A stretch of DNA of 64,000 nt from Avena insularis. Lineage: Eukaryota; Streptophyta; Magnoliopsida; Poales; Poaceae. The translations under genes and the position numbers were made by a program. The stretch is from positions 1,402,539 through 1,466,538 of the forward strand of contig JAJUPC010000035.1 in assembly GCA_023614405.1 (NCBI GenBank). The letters run 5' to 3'. Under the pieces are notes generated by a model that made no database searches, had not been told where the DNA came from, and worked only from the letters and a program-made list of their open reading frames with translations. This document shows, one piece after another, positions 34,912-45,869 of this stretch (within the stretch, counting starts at the first letter, position 1; every line of letters starts with the position of its first letter).

Positions 34912-35447
34912 CTCCAACCTAGTCCCAAGTGACTCGTCTTGCGGTGGCGCCGAAGTGTGGTAAATTGGGTGCCTCTATCAGATACAATACTCTTAGGAAC
35001 TCCATGTAGGCACACAATCCTGTCCATATAAATCTTGGCCAACTTTGCACTCGTATAAGTCGTCTTCACCGGTATAAAGTGGGCTACCTTGGTCAAATGG
35101 TCGACCACTACCCAAATGGAGTCATATCCTGACCTGGTCCTGGGGAATCCTGAGATAAAATCCATTCCCACTCTATCCCACTTCCAATCCGGCACGGGCA
35201 ATGGCTGTAGCAGTCTTGATGGCTTCTGGTGTTCCGCCTTCACTCGGCTACATACATCACATAGGGCAATATGCTCCGCGATGTCTCCCTTCATGTTGTT
35301 CCACCAGAATCTGTCCTTTAGGTCCATATACATCTTCGTATTTCCTGGATGTATGGAATACGGCGAGTCATGAGCTTCCTGCAGAATCAACTTCCTTATC
35401 TCCGGATCGTTGGGGATGCACAAACGATCTCCATACCACAAAGTTCC
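34912..35447 (-). pseudogene. pol: element B pol: integrase zinc finger and core
   Basis: Follows a stop at 35448-35450. It contains the zinc-binding HDSPYSIHPG ... LCDVCSR motif, the first Asp in GMDFISGFP and the second in VSDRGTQF. Directly after GTQF the frame is lost in an altered segment (TTLRRHRKT), where A has SHFWRQLHESLG; part of the core seems rearranged there. With the changed glutamate downstream, integrase is dead in at least two ways. Confidence 0.87.
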
Positions 35448-36022
35448 TTACTCATCCTCGCGGAATTCCCTTGCTCGATCCTCATTCATATTTTCCTTTA
35501 CTTCATCAATCTCTTTGTCTCCCACTTGAGCCTTCCTGATCCTGTCCTGTAGCGTTGGTTGGACTTCCATTGCTGCCAAGTATCCTTCAGACACTACCTC
35601 CAGTCTAAGGTCCTTGAATTGCTTGCACAAATCCTCAGGCAATTCCCCAATTGTCAATCCATTGGCATAAACCTTCCGGCTCAGAGCATCTGCTACTACA
35701 TTGGCTTTTCCTGGGTGGTATTGCAGATTCATATCATAATCCTTGATAAGTTCCAACCATCTCCTTTGTCTCATGTTCGGTTCATACGTGAATATGTACT
35801 TCAGACTTTTGTGGTCGGTGTACACATCACTGTGTTTCCCCATCAAGTAGTGCCTCCATACTTTGAGCGCATGAACAACTGATGCTAGTTCCAAATCATG
35901 CGTGGGATAATTCCTCTCATGGTGTTTAAGTTGCCGCGAGGCATACGACACCACTCTCCCATCTTGCATCAGCTGCTGCAAGTCCACGAGAAGCATCACG
36001 GTACACACAAATCCTTGAAGAT
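35448..36022 (-). pseudogene. pol: element B pol: RNase H
   Basis: Different frame from the RT part; the shift lies near 36008-36025, in the first catalytic motif, where a decayed YRDAS replaces YCDAS. The rest is Ty3-type RNase [41 protein letters not shown], and [10 protein letters not shown] with the fourth Asp kept. It is followed by the usual linker to integrase and ends in a stop after EFREDE. Confidence 0.88.
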
Positions 36023-37162
36023 CTAGTAAACCAGGCAGTAGCGGTCACTAGTCGGCCTTGAGTTCTGGCTGGCTTCACATGCATCCGTCCATTCAAACTT
36101 CCTCTCCTTCTTCAGAAGTTCTGTCATCGGCTTAGCAATCTTGGAGAAGTTTTCAATCAATCTCCTGTAATATCCAGCAAGTCCCAAAAAGCTCCGTATC
36201 TCTCCCGCATTCTTGGGTGCTTCCCACTCAGTTACTGCAGTCACTTTGCTCGGATCAACAGCGACTCCTTCTCCTGACACCACGTGTCCAAGAAATCCAA
36301 CAGTGTTAAGCCAGAATTCACACTTGCTGAATTTGGCATACGACATGTTCCTCGGCTTCTCCATAATCATGAGATGTTTCTCATGCTCAGCATCATCCTT
36401 GGAATATATCAGTATGTCATCAATAAACACCACCACGAACTTGTCCAAGTACTCCATGAATACCTTGTTCATCATGGTCATGAAATATGCCGGGGCATTC
36501 GTTAGTCCAAAAGACATAACCGTATACTCATATAAACCATACCTAGTGGTGAAAGCAGTTTTTGGTATGTCCTCCTCCCGGATCTTCAATTGGAAGTAGC
36601 CCGATCGTAGATCAATCTTGCTAAACACCTTTGCTCCTTCCAGTTGATCAAACAAATCATTTATGTTCGGCAGAGGGTACTTGTTCTTGATGGTTACTTC
36701 ATTCAGCGAGCGATAGTCCACCACTAATCTCTTGCTGATGTCTTTCTTCTCCACAAACAGAACAGGTGCACCCCATGACGACGAACTAGGCTGAATGAAT
36801 CCCTTGTCCAACTGCTCTTTTAGCTGCTTCTTTAATTCCTTCAGCTCGTCCACATCCATCTTATATGGTCTCTTTGCTATAGGCCATGTTCCCGGCATCA
36901 GATCAATGAGAAACTCCACTTCCCTGTCAGGTGGCATCCCTGGCGACTCTTCCGGAAACACGTCGGGGTAATCCTTAATCACAGGCACAGTATCCATACT
37001 AACCCCCTTAAGAGAATTCAACTTACACCTTCCCGGTTGTACAGCCGACTTGAACCTAATTCTCTTACCATCCGGGGTTTTGAGTGAAACAGCCCGCTGT
37101 GCACAATCTATGTGTCCCTCATGCATCGACATCCAATCCATACCCAGAATAACATCTAACCC
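36023..37162 (-). pseudogene. pol: element B pol: protease end and reverse transcriptase
   Basis: Same frame as gag-protease but separated by a TAA at 37163-37165. Element A reads [13 protein letters not shown] there and B reads [16 protein letters not shown], a CAA to TAA change. The RT is otherwise well kept: [45 protein letters not shown] (MPFG is MSFG) and [15 protein letters not shown] with both catalytic Asp. Near 36030 the frame shifts into RNase H. Confidence 0.9.
36411..36425 (-). other. RT catalytic box FIDDI of element B
   Basis: The Asp-Asp pair is intact in both Gypsy RTs of the window (element A near 6930-6945). Confidence 0.7.
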
Positions 37163-38449
37163 TTATGATTCCAACACTACTAGATGTGCAATGAAATTGT
37201 GTGTTCCAATCTTCACAGTTAAGTCGCGGCATCCCGCGCTAGCTATCATATCTCCTCCAGGTGAGCTTACCCTAATAGATTCTTTCATAGACTCAGTAGG
37301 TAGCTTATACTTATCCACAAATGCCCTTGATATGAATGAATGCGATGCACCAGTATCGAAAAGTATAAGTGCAGGGTGAGTGTTGATCGGAAACTTACCA
37401 ATCACAAGATCAGGCTCATCAGGGATCTCCTCCACATTCATGTGGTTCATTGTGGCCTTCTGGTTGTTGGTTGGCTTCAGTCCCTTCCTCTCCGGACAGT
37501 TGTCAGCATATTGTCCCTTCTGGCCACACTTGAAGCATGTCACCTCACTCAGATCCTTCTTCACAAAGTTGCGATCACGGTTGCGGTCATGTCCACCGTG
37601 TCCTCCAGAATGGTGAGAGTGTCCTCCCTTGTGGCTGTGGTGGCTGCTCTTGTGGTTGTCATGGCGATGTCCATCGCCTCCATGGTGGTGGCGGTCATGG
37701 CTCCCATGGTGCCCATGGTCACTCCCTCCATGCTTGGAGTATCCATCATAAGAGGTGCGAGACTTGTGGTGAGAACCAGAGTGGTGATTGCTGCTCTTTC
37801 TCTTGCGGTTCTCCACCTGCTTATGCTTCCCTTCCAAGATCCCGGCCTTGTCCATAAGCTCCTGGAAAGTGGGGCAATAAACCACCAGTAGCTGCACTGA
37901 AAGCTCATCACTAAGGCCATCCAGGAATCTCTCCCTCCTTTTTGCATCAGTGTCAACATCCTCAGGTGCATAACGGGACAGGTTGTTGAACTCCTCAATG
38001 GACTCAGCCACGGTGCGATTGGTTTGTCGCAAGTTGCGAAACTCCTTCCTCTTCAGGCTCAGAACTCCTGAAGACACGTGGTTGGTCCTGAAACCTTCCT
38101 CAAACATTGCCCAAGTCACAGTGTCCAGCGGGTGGGTGATCTGAAAAGTGTCCCACCAAGAAGCGGCTGGTCCCTCCAGTAGGTGAGCGGCAAACCTCAC
38201 CTTCTCAGCATCAGTGCATCCAACAGTTACCAGATCCTTGTTGACTGAACGCAACCAGTCGAGAGCAACCATTGGTTCCGTTGCAGTAGAGAACTTAGCT
38301 GGCCTTAGCCTCAAAAATCTGGTGAGAGGCTGGTTGTTCCCATTGTTGTTGTTGTTCTGAGCTTCCATGAACTGGGTCATAACTTGGGTCAGCTGTGCCT
38401 GAGCTTCCATGATCTGCTCCAACTCAGTGGGTTGACGGCGGGGAGGCAT
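37163..38449 (-). pseudogene. gag: element B gag and protease start, long open frame
   Basis: About 428 codons from the Met of MPPRRQPTELEQIM at 38449, directly after CCGCAG. The frame is also open 12 codons upstream, but that part is leader. It holds the capsid domain (RFLRLRPAKF, WLRSVNKDLVTVGC, SWWDTFQIT, ESIEEFNNLSRYAP) and a strikingly His/Gly/Ser-rich linker (HHGSHDRHHHGGDGHRHDN and further). The zinc knuckle CFKCGQKGQYADNC has Gln in place of the zinc-binding His. The aspartic protease with LILFDTGASHSFIS follows. Ends at a TAA that should be a Gln codon. Confidence 0.92.
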
Positions 38450-39000
38450 CTGCGGTTCAGCACAGGTAAGCTTAGAAAGAATCAACTACGATAATAGGAT
38501 TCTACCCATGCATTATGATCAAACAACAACAAACAATAGCAGACAATCTCAAGCAAGCAACACATTAACAAACAAGTGATCCAGCAACATCCCAGGGGTT
38601 ATCCTAGCAGTATAAACCTACTGAAATAGTTTTACAAGAGTTGGCAATGGTTACCTAAGCAGTTGATCAACAAAGCATTAAAAACAGCAATCTGCCAGAA
38701 CAGTCCAGCAGTGCTCACGAATTTTTCTACCTGACTTAAACTCGTCAGGAATTTTTGCCGATTTTTGTGCATACGGTACAGAAAGTTTTGCACCAGCCCT
38801 ATTTTTTTCATATGTTTCCCAGATACCAGTAAAATAAGAAAAATCATACAGTACTGCTGTATCAGCAGAAAACTGCAGCGAAAATAACACAGATATTAAC
38901 CAAACTTGCCATAACTCTTTCATAAAATTCGCACAAATAATTCCTGGGATATTGGAGTACACAAATAAGCAACTAAACACTCTTAAGCTAACAGTAATTA
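38450..39000 (-). other. element B leader upstream of gag
   Basis: No accessory ORF2 like that of element A is present. The frames seen here (38632-38980) have no recognisable domain and look like chance. On the minus strand the segment ends ACCGCAG before the gag ATG, as a splice acceptor would. Confidence 0.5.
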
Positions 39001-39009
39001 AGTTTTACA

Positions 39010-39325
39010 TCGATCGAGACTAATCCTAACGATTTTACCTAACGAGGACTAATTGGTGGACTTCTATCTACTTCTTGAAGAGGTTGCGGTATGCCTTTCA
39101 CTCTCGTAAATTCTTACCATATTCTATTCTCACACTTTCCTCTTTTAATTGATAGATGGGAGAAGTCAGGACTGAGTATGCAACCATGGAGTCACCAAGG
39201 CCCTTTGCAAGACAGTTAGCACAGCTCTTGCAGTCATTGGGATTGCCACTGCCCATGTTCAAGGGAAGAAGGCTGTACACCTATGGATATGGTGAGGATG
39301 CATGGGAGATCACTACCTTCATATT
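39010..39325 (+). pseudogene. inverted fragment of an accessory ORF1-like region in element B leader
   Basis: On the + strand, opposite to the element, a leader-like stretch (CTCTCGTAAATTCTTACC, compare CTCGTAAACTTTTCTAATC in A) leads to TTGATAG and an ATG at 39156. The frame reads MESPRPFARQLAQLL, LPLPMFKGRRLY and YGEDAWEITTFIF. Its Phe-Lys-Gly and Trp-x-hydrophobic pattern resembles accessory ORF1 of A (VYKGFPLMDEGEEYWWVQLHL), which is on the sense strand there. The simplest reading is an inversion of the 5' leader piece. It runs straight into a second primer site. Homology is judged by eye. Confidence 0.45.
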
Positions 39326-39336
39326 CTCTGATACCA
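39326..39336 (-). other. second (internal) primer binding site of element B
   Basis: Minus strand TGGTATCAGAG, followed on the + side by an LTR end (39340), so the LTR/primer-site junction occurs twice in B. Confidence 0.7.
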
Positions 39337-39339
39337 TCT

Positions 39340-39430
39340 TGTAACAACGCGGTTCTGAAAAGACCATGGCTTCTATGTGACATGTCAATCCCTGGATCGG
39401 TTCATTGGCCCACAATAGAATAAGATGAAA
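39340..39430 (-). repeat. 91-bp extra LTR end fragment in element B
   Basis: Begins TGTAACAACGCGGTTCTG and matches the outermost 91 bp at the start of both B LTRs (30997 and 39525), then leaves the homology. It lies between the two primer sites. Confidence 0.85.
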
Positions 39431-39509
39431 GACAGAGTCAATATAGGCTTTAATAAATCTATGGCTTCCTAATCCAATCCTAGGTCACGATCCTACAGTC
39501 GACACACGG

Positions 39510-39521
39510 GCTCTGATACCA
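39510..39521 (-). other. primer binding site of element B (initiator Met tRNA)
   Basis: Perfect TGGTATCAGAGC on the minus strand, 3 bp from the 5' LTR. Confidence 0.92.
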
Positions 39522-39524
39522 TCT

Positions 39525-42500
39525 TGTAACACCGTGGTTCTGAAAAGACCGTGTCTTCTATGTGACATGCCAATCCCTGGATCGGTTCATTGGCCCACAA
39601 TAGAATAAGATGAATAACATAGAAAAAATCCGTGTATCATAAATAACGAAGATCCAGAGTACCATTATTACAATAAAAGCCTAGCCCAAGGCTAGCTCAA
39701 ATTATTCAGGTAGCAACGTAAATAAAGTAAATCCTCCATTCTTCAAATTGCCCACAAGTGAACAAGTGCCGAGTGGAGTACCGTGGCCTATATCGATTAC
39801 TCAGAATCAGAATATCCTGCAACATGAAACGTAGCAGCCCCGAAGGGTCAATACATGGAATGTATGGCAAGTAGAGCTAGTAAGGGAGACAATAATGCTA
39901 ACATCTACACGCATATTTGGCAAGTGGAGCTGTGGCTAGCTTGCATTTGCAAATACCTTTGTCCTACTTTCATAAATAGGTTTTGATTTTTCTTTGAAAA
40001 GATCCCAATTAAGTTAATCCAACAACATTAAAGCAATTATGAAATTAGAATGAGCGAGAAACATGTCATGGGATCAATATCAAGCAACTCAGTCGTCCAT
40101 AACCGGGGACACGGCTAATCGATTAGATTATACACCCTGCAGGCGTTAGTACACTTTACCCATGTGACTTGGCCAGCCCAGCTCGTACCATCACTCTCAT
40201 TTTGGGTGATGATAGGGAGAAGTCCAAGAAGAGACCGTTCGGGAAGTAGCTCCCTAATCCCGACGCGCACCGGTCCAACCTACCAAAATTCTACATCTCT
40301 GGATACGCGGGTTCGAGTTACCACAACCTACTAAGTCCAACCAACCGCCCATTTCATTATTGGCACATGGTTGTACACGTAAGCTACAAAATAAAGAAGC
40401 CAATCATTTTCTCTCGATACCTGGGTGCCTTTCCGCAATGATACCACCAAAATTTATCAATCCCATCACACCCAGGAGATTCATTGATTAAGTTGTTTTA
40501 GTTTTCGCAAACCAACACATTTAGAAACAACTGTCAGTGATGTAACCCAGCCCTCGTTCATCATAGCGTGGCTAAGCACATCTACCAACGGTGGTTCATC
40601 TACAAGGAAAACCCTACCACATAATAGGACATAGTATAGCGATAGTATCATCCTACACATGCATCTACAAAAATACACGACAATGCATTGAAAATAGTAG
40701 GACAATATCATGAACAAAGTAGCATCTACTTGCCTTCGTTATAGCCGTCGGAAGAACAATCCACATACAAGCAAGCGTTGTACTCGTCACAATCTACACG
40801 ATACAATTGCAACCATAAACAAACCATCCACAAGCATATGCAAACAAAGATGATGCAAGATGCATGCATGACAAGTGGATTGATGCTACAGCAGCACCAC
40901 ATAACCCTATTCAGCAAAGCTACTGAATGCATGCATGGAAAATAATTTTTAGCGCAAGTAAAACTATTATGCAATTTATAACGCTCAAAACTAGAGCTAG
41001 AAACCAAATAATTTACTACTGATAGCATACTGTTTGTAAAATCTTGGGAAAATTCTACTGTATAGACATTGCTATTTAGGAACAGTACCAATTGGAATTA
41101 CTCAAAAAGGAATTATAAAACTCCCTGAGTAATTAAAATACTGCAGAAATTCACTAAATAGTTTTTGCAAACGTTTTTACTGTAAGCCTATTCTCTTAAT
41201 CCACTTTGAGATTCCCCTTGTTCTACTAAATACAGGGACATATTATTTGAATTTTTGGAGTTACAGATTTTTTTCTACGAATTAATTACTCCAAAAAGGG
41301 CATTACCTCATTTAATTAATCTGGACAAAAACTTGCTGCAAAAGTGTAAAACAAGGGTACAGCAAGATTCTACAAGTCTTACTGAATCTACACATATTTT
41401 ATTTGCAATTTTTGGCCCAGTAAATTAATTTCTATGAATTTTACAAGTTTCAGCTATTATCTGCAATTCCAAATTCATTTAGAAAAACTTTATCACTTGA
41501 TCAACGCTTGTGGAGTCAGCGCTGACGCGTCTGCGACGTGGCGTCCATGCGGGATCCACGCGGCTGCCATGCGGCGCGCTCGTACTAGCCGGTACCGGTT
41601 CGGCCGGCCCGTCTAATCTGGCGCGTAGAAAACGAATCGGACGGCTCACCTCGTCCGTGGCGAGCTCGACGGCGGCGTTGACGTGGCGGCGGCGGCGGAG
41701 CTCCGATGGCGCGTGCGGGCGTCGCTCCGGCGGTCCTCGGCGAGGTGGCGGTGACGCGGGAGGGCGAGGCGGTCACGGCGCCGGTCGGGGCGACGCGCGG
41801 AGCACCTCGTGCGGCCGCGGCGGACGGCGGGGAACGGCGGCGTCGGCTTGCTCCGGCGAGCAACCGGTGGCGCTATGCTGCGGGGGACAAGGGGAAAAAT
41901 ACACAGGGCGAACCGGTGAGGCACGGCGAACGTCAAGAAGCAGAGAGGGCAAGGAGGGGCGGCTCGACGCGTCGGCGGCGAGACTTACCGAGGCGGCGGC
42001 GGCGGAAAATTCGAGCTCGAGTTCGAGCTCGAACTAGGGTTTCCAGGTGGTTTGAGGGGAGGGAGTGGCGGCGGGGTGCAGCTTAAGAGGGCCCGAAGTT
42101 TGGGGGGAAGGGGCGAGGCGGTTGGCGACCGACTCGGCCGAGATTCGCGGCGGCGAACGGTGTCCTGGTCGGGCACGGTGGCGGGGATGACAATGACCCC
42201 TTTGTCGGCCAGTATGTGCTGCTAGTGGGCCGGCCCATTTGCTAAGCGCTCTTGTGGGGTGGGCGGTGGCCAGTTAGGCGGGTGGTGTGGGCTGGTGGGC
42301 TGGCAAGGCTCACCGGAAGGTTAGGTTAGTTTTTTTTGTTCTTTTGTTTTATTCTTTTTGCTTTTCTTGTTTCTTTCATAACTTTTTATTAGTTAATCCA
42401 AATGAATTGATTTTTGTTTTCAAATTTTTCTAAAATACCAAGGATCATCCTAGGACCATTTTTAGCAACAAAATGTCTATTTCAAACTAGTGACTTTAGG

Positions 42501-42642
42501 GGTCCAACTATTCCTCTTTGTAAGAACACTTGAGTCACTTCGTCTAGGATTTGAATGCAGGGTTTTGAATTTGACAAAAGATTCATGAATGCAGAATGAC
42601 ATGAGTGATATGCAGAACCAATCTAAAATTTGGGATGTGACA
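39525..42642 (-). repeat. element B 5' LTR
   Basis: 3,118 bp, matches 30997-34065 except in the GC-rich block 41490-42330. It would drive genomic RNA on the minus strand; no clear TATA box was found in the GC-rich part. Confidence 0.93.
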
Positions 42643-42647
42643 GAGAG

Positions 42648-42779
42648 GTTACAAGTTGGCTTGAATACATCAAGAGTACTACCAATAAAGTTTTGTAGGG
42701 TTACATTGATGGTTCACTTGACTATGGTTCAATAATTGATATCCAAACAAGGAATCCTTATTTGACTCAACTGAGTTAT
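42648..42779 (-). other. unassigned internal sequence of element E
   Basis: About 130 bp between the gag stop and the B insertion point, with no match to pol of A or B that I can see. It links the gag gene to the terminal hairpin at 30967-30985 and must cover the place where pol is missing. Confidence 0.5.
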
Positions 42780-43862
42780 CTAATTCCTGCCATCCACATG
42801 ACCTAACTCTTCAAGGGTTCCACACATGTCGATGTGGTTCACATGTCCTTTGTGGGCCACATTGGAATTGCTTTCATTGGAGTTTCTAGCATCTTTTTTC
42901 TTTTTTTTCTTTGGACAGTCTGAGGCATAGTGTCCCAGTTCCTTACAATTATAGCACTGCAACTGGCTAATGTCTTTCTTCCTGGGATTTCCATGTTGGT
43001 TCTAACCAAGGTCATATCCATTGTCCGTATCATTTCCATCATTATCACTTCCATTGTTGTTGTGGTGATGCTGATGTGGTTCAGAATCTTCATTGCTCCT
43101 TTTGAGTGAATGTTTCTTTTGTGATGATCCTGAGTGATACTTGAGGTTATGCTTCCTCTTTCTTTTCTCAACTTGGTTCAACTTGTTTTCCAAGATGGTG
43201 GCTTTGTCACAAAGTGATTAATAAGTTAGGACATAGGCAACAGATAGCTGCAAGTTCAACTCATCATTAAGTCCTTCGAGGAATTTATCCTTCCTCTTAG
43301 CGTCTGTATCAACTTCATCCGGTGCATAGCATGCCAGATTGTTGAATTCTTCAATATACTCAGCCACACTGAGGTGACGCTGTTTCAGATTGTGGAACTC
43401 CTTTTTCTTCAAATTCATCACTCCAGATGAGATGTGAGCTGTACGGAAACCATCCTCAAAAATAGCCCAAGTCACATCCTCAAGGGGAGTGGTGATCTGA
43501 AAGTTGTCCCACCATGTTGTTGCTGGTCCTTCAAGCAGATATGCTGCAAACCTAACTTTTTCCTCGTCGGTGCGATAGCAGTCCACTAAGTCCTTATTCA
43601 CCGAACGTAACCAATCATTGGCTACCATTGGGTCAGTTGTTCCAGAGAACCTTGCAGGCCTCAGTTTCAGAAATATGGTGAGCATGTCAAGTGCTGGAGG
43701 ATTATTCTGATTGTTGTTGTTGTTATTGTTATTTTTATTCTGATTTTGCATAAACTGCGTCATCATCTGCATCATTTGATCTTGAGCTGTCATCAACTGC
43801 TGCATCTCGCGAGTGACGTTATTGTTGTTGTTTTGGTTGGGGTTGGAACGACGGGGAGGCAT
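42780..43862 (-). pseudogene. gag: element E gag, nearly intact, with two stops
   Basis: One frame from MPPRRSNPNQNNNN at 43862 (after CCAACAG) to a stop at 42780-42782, about 360 codons. The capsid domain is complete (IFLKLRPARF, WLRSVNKDLVDC, TWWDNFQIT, EYIEEFNNLACYAP). A basic linker and an intact CCHC knuckle (CYNCKELGHYASDC) followed by six lysines come next. Two nonsense codons interrupt it: a TAA at 43218-43220 (Gln in A) and one at about 43002. It diverges from A right after HID, where the protease should begin, and terminates soon, so gag is a separate small protein here and not the front of a gag-pol. Confidence 0.9.
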
Positions 43863-44088
43863 CTGTTGGTTTGATAGGGATAAGTAATGATAGATAGATC
43901 TATAGAAGTTCTAACACACAACCCAAAACAATCAAGTTCAAACAAACAATCAACAAGCAACTATTCACTTAACAACTTATGAGTTGAAGGAAACAACTAG
44001 TTTTCTTGAAACAATCAACCTAGTATAGTCATACCTCATAGGTCAATATGATCCATACACTAACATGATATCAATGTTTTTGGTAGGC
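43863..44088 (-). other. element E leader next to gag
   Basis: AT-rich, without an open frame. Ends (minus strand) AAACCAACAG before the gag ATG. Cut at 44089-44093 (AATCT) by Copia C; the leader resumes at 52363. Confidence 0.7.
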
Positions 44089-44093
44089 AATCT
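44089..44093. repeat. target site duplication of Copia C, left copy
   Basis: AATCT, identical to 52358-52362. Confidence 0.92.
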
Positions 44094-45728
44094 TGTAGGG
44101 TTCGCAGCATAGAAAACAAAAAAATTCCTACGATGGGAACTATGTACCAAGATCTATCTACTAGATACAAACAACGCACGGATGTATATCCGTAGAGAAC
44201 ATACCCTTGAAGACCGACAAAGCTTAACGAGTTCAACTCGTGGTTGATGTAGACGATCTCTTGCCGATCTCAAGATCGAGAGGAAGTCCTAGCGCCACAA
44301 AGCAGCAACGCATCCGTGCTCGCACACACGTACAAGACACCGGGCAACCTACGCCTCCTCGCTCCAGCGATGCAGCGGAAGCACAACCCTTTCTTGCCGA
44401 ATAGCCACTGGGAACATGTATCTCGCTAGTCCGAGACCATGGGGATAAATTCTAGAGGGGGAGAGAGATCCTTCACGAGGAGGTGTGAGAGACAAGTGAG
44501 GAGGGGGGCTCCTTTTATAGGAGGAGGGGGGAACCCCAAGGGGGTGGCGCATGGGGCTGCCCTCCTCCCTCTTCATGTGGGTGGACACTCCACTCACAAA
44601 ATTCCTTTAAATTCCCTCCACTCAAAAGTCCACTCAAATTCCCATTAAATTTCCACCAAATTTAATGCAAACTCTCATTAAATAAAACTCTTTTATTTTA
44701 TTCAGAATTTTGTCAATTACTTTAATGAAAAACACTCAAAAATAACCCCTTGCTAGAATTCCATTTCACATGCATAACCACTTTATGCAATTTCAAAACC
44801 TGTTTGATCTAGTGAAATAAATTCCTGCGCTTGTTTATTCTTTCGGCATGAAACATTTGCTCCAACTGGATGCCAGTGTCCCTTAAGTGTGTCACCCTAC
44901 GGTTCACGAATAATGTGGACATGATCGAGACCCTTCTCCGATCAATAATCAGTAGCGGGACCTAGAGATCCATACTGACTCCCACACATTCAACGATGAC
45001 TTTTCCTGTGATCGTCAGAACCTTTTACGCTTGAATCTTAATCCCTTTGTTTCACGATATATTACATGTCCGAGATTCGATCATCGGTATCTCCATACCT
45101 AGTTTGATCTCGTTACTGACATGCACTCTTTTCTTGTTCCCGTGCTATAACATTCTAGTGATCAAATCACTTGCTTGCAAGCTAACCAATGTGATATCAC
45201 CGAGAGGGCCCATAGCATATCTATCCGTCATCGGGATGAACAAATTCCACTCTTGATCCATGATTCTCAACATAACACTTTAGAAGCTTTGAATCCATCT
45301 TTATAATCACCCAGTTAAGGAGTGACGTTTGATGTCAACAAGAAACTCTTCCGGTGTTAGTGATTGGCATGATCTCATGGTCTAAGGATTAGGATTACTT
45401 CGTAGTTTGTTTATAGCAATATAAACTCAATGACTTTGATCGTAATGCTATACTTCGGATGAATGTTCATCACATCATTACACTAATGTTGTGATCTCGT
45501 TATTAACAACATCCAATGTCTATGATCAGGAAACCGTGATCATCTTGTTAATCAACGAACTAGTTTATGAGAGAGGCATAACTAGGAGCTTTCTGTTTGT
45601 TTATTAAACACACATGTATTAACGTTTCCGTATTAATACAATTATAGCATGCAAAATAAACATCTATCATATACTTGGAATACACATAATAAACATTTTA
45701 TTATTGCCTCTCAGGGGATATTCCTTGA
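44094..45728 (-). repeat. Copia C 3' LTR
   Basis: Begins TGTAGGGTTCGCAGC on the + strand; its inner end (ATATTCCTTGA) has lost the perfect CA end of the other LTR. Minus-strand TATAAAAG at 44512-44519. The open frames near 44349-44648 lie in the transcribed leader part and have no domain. Confidence 0.93.
44512..44519 (-). promoter_or_regulatory. TATA box in Copia C 3' LTR
   Basis: TATAAAAG on the minus strand, at the same place as in D (950-957). Confidence 0.65.
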
Positions 45729-45869
45729 CTACACTTGCACTAGAGGCAATAATCTAGTTACATTGTGATGTATCTAACACCCATGGAGTTCTGGTGTAGA
45801 TCATGTTTTGCTCTAGGGAGTTTAGTCAGCGGATCTGCTACATTGAGATCCGTATGTACTTCTAAATCT

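Larger units (their letters stand above)
30997..42642 (-). mobile_element. element B: Ty3/Gypsy chromodomain LTR retrotransposon inside E
   Basis: 11,646 bp with LTRs of 3,069 and 3,118 bp, a perfect primer site at 39510-39521 and exact GAGAG duplications on both sides (30992-30996, 42643-42647). Domain order on the minus strand is gag, protease, RT, RNase H, integrase, chromodomain, as in A but with clearly different sequence. It entered E about 45 bp from the end of the E 3' LTR. The leader is rearranged (38990-39524). Confidence 0.95.

Noticed and set aside
37340..37891. 183-codon + strand frame opposite gag of B (and 8038-8361 opposite gag of A)
   Set aside because: Antisense shadow of the His-rich linker; no independent coding evidence.
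39156..39344. Possible captured host gene in the leader of B
   Set aside because: The pattern fits the accessory ORF1 of A better, so an inversion of element sequence is preferred.
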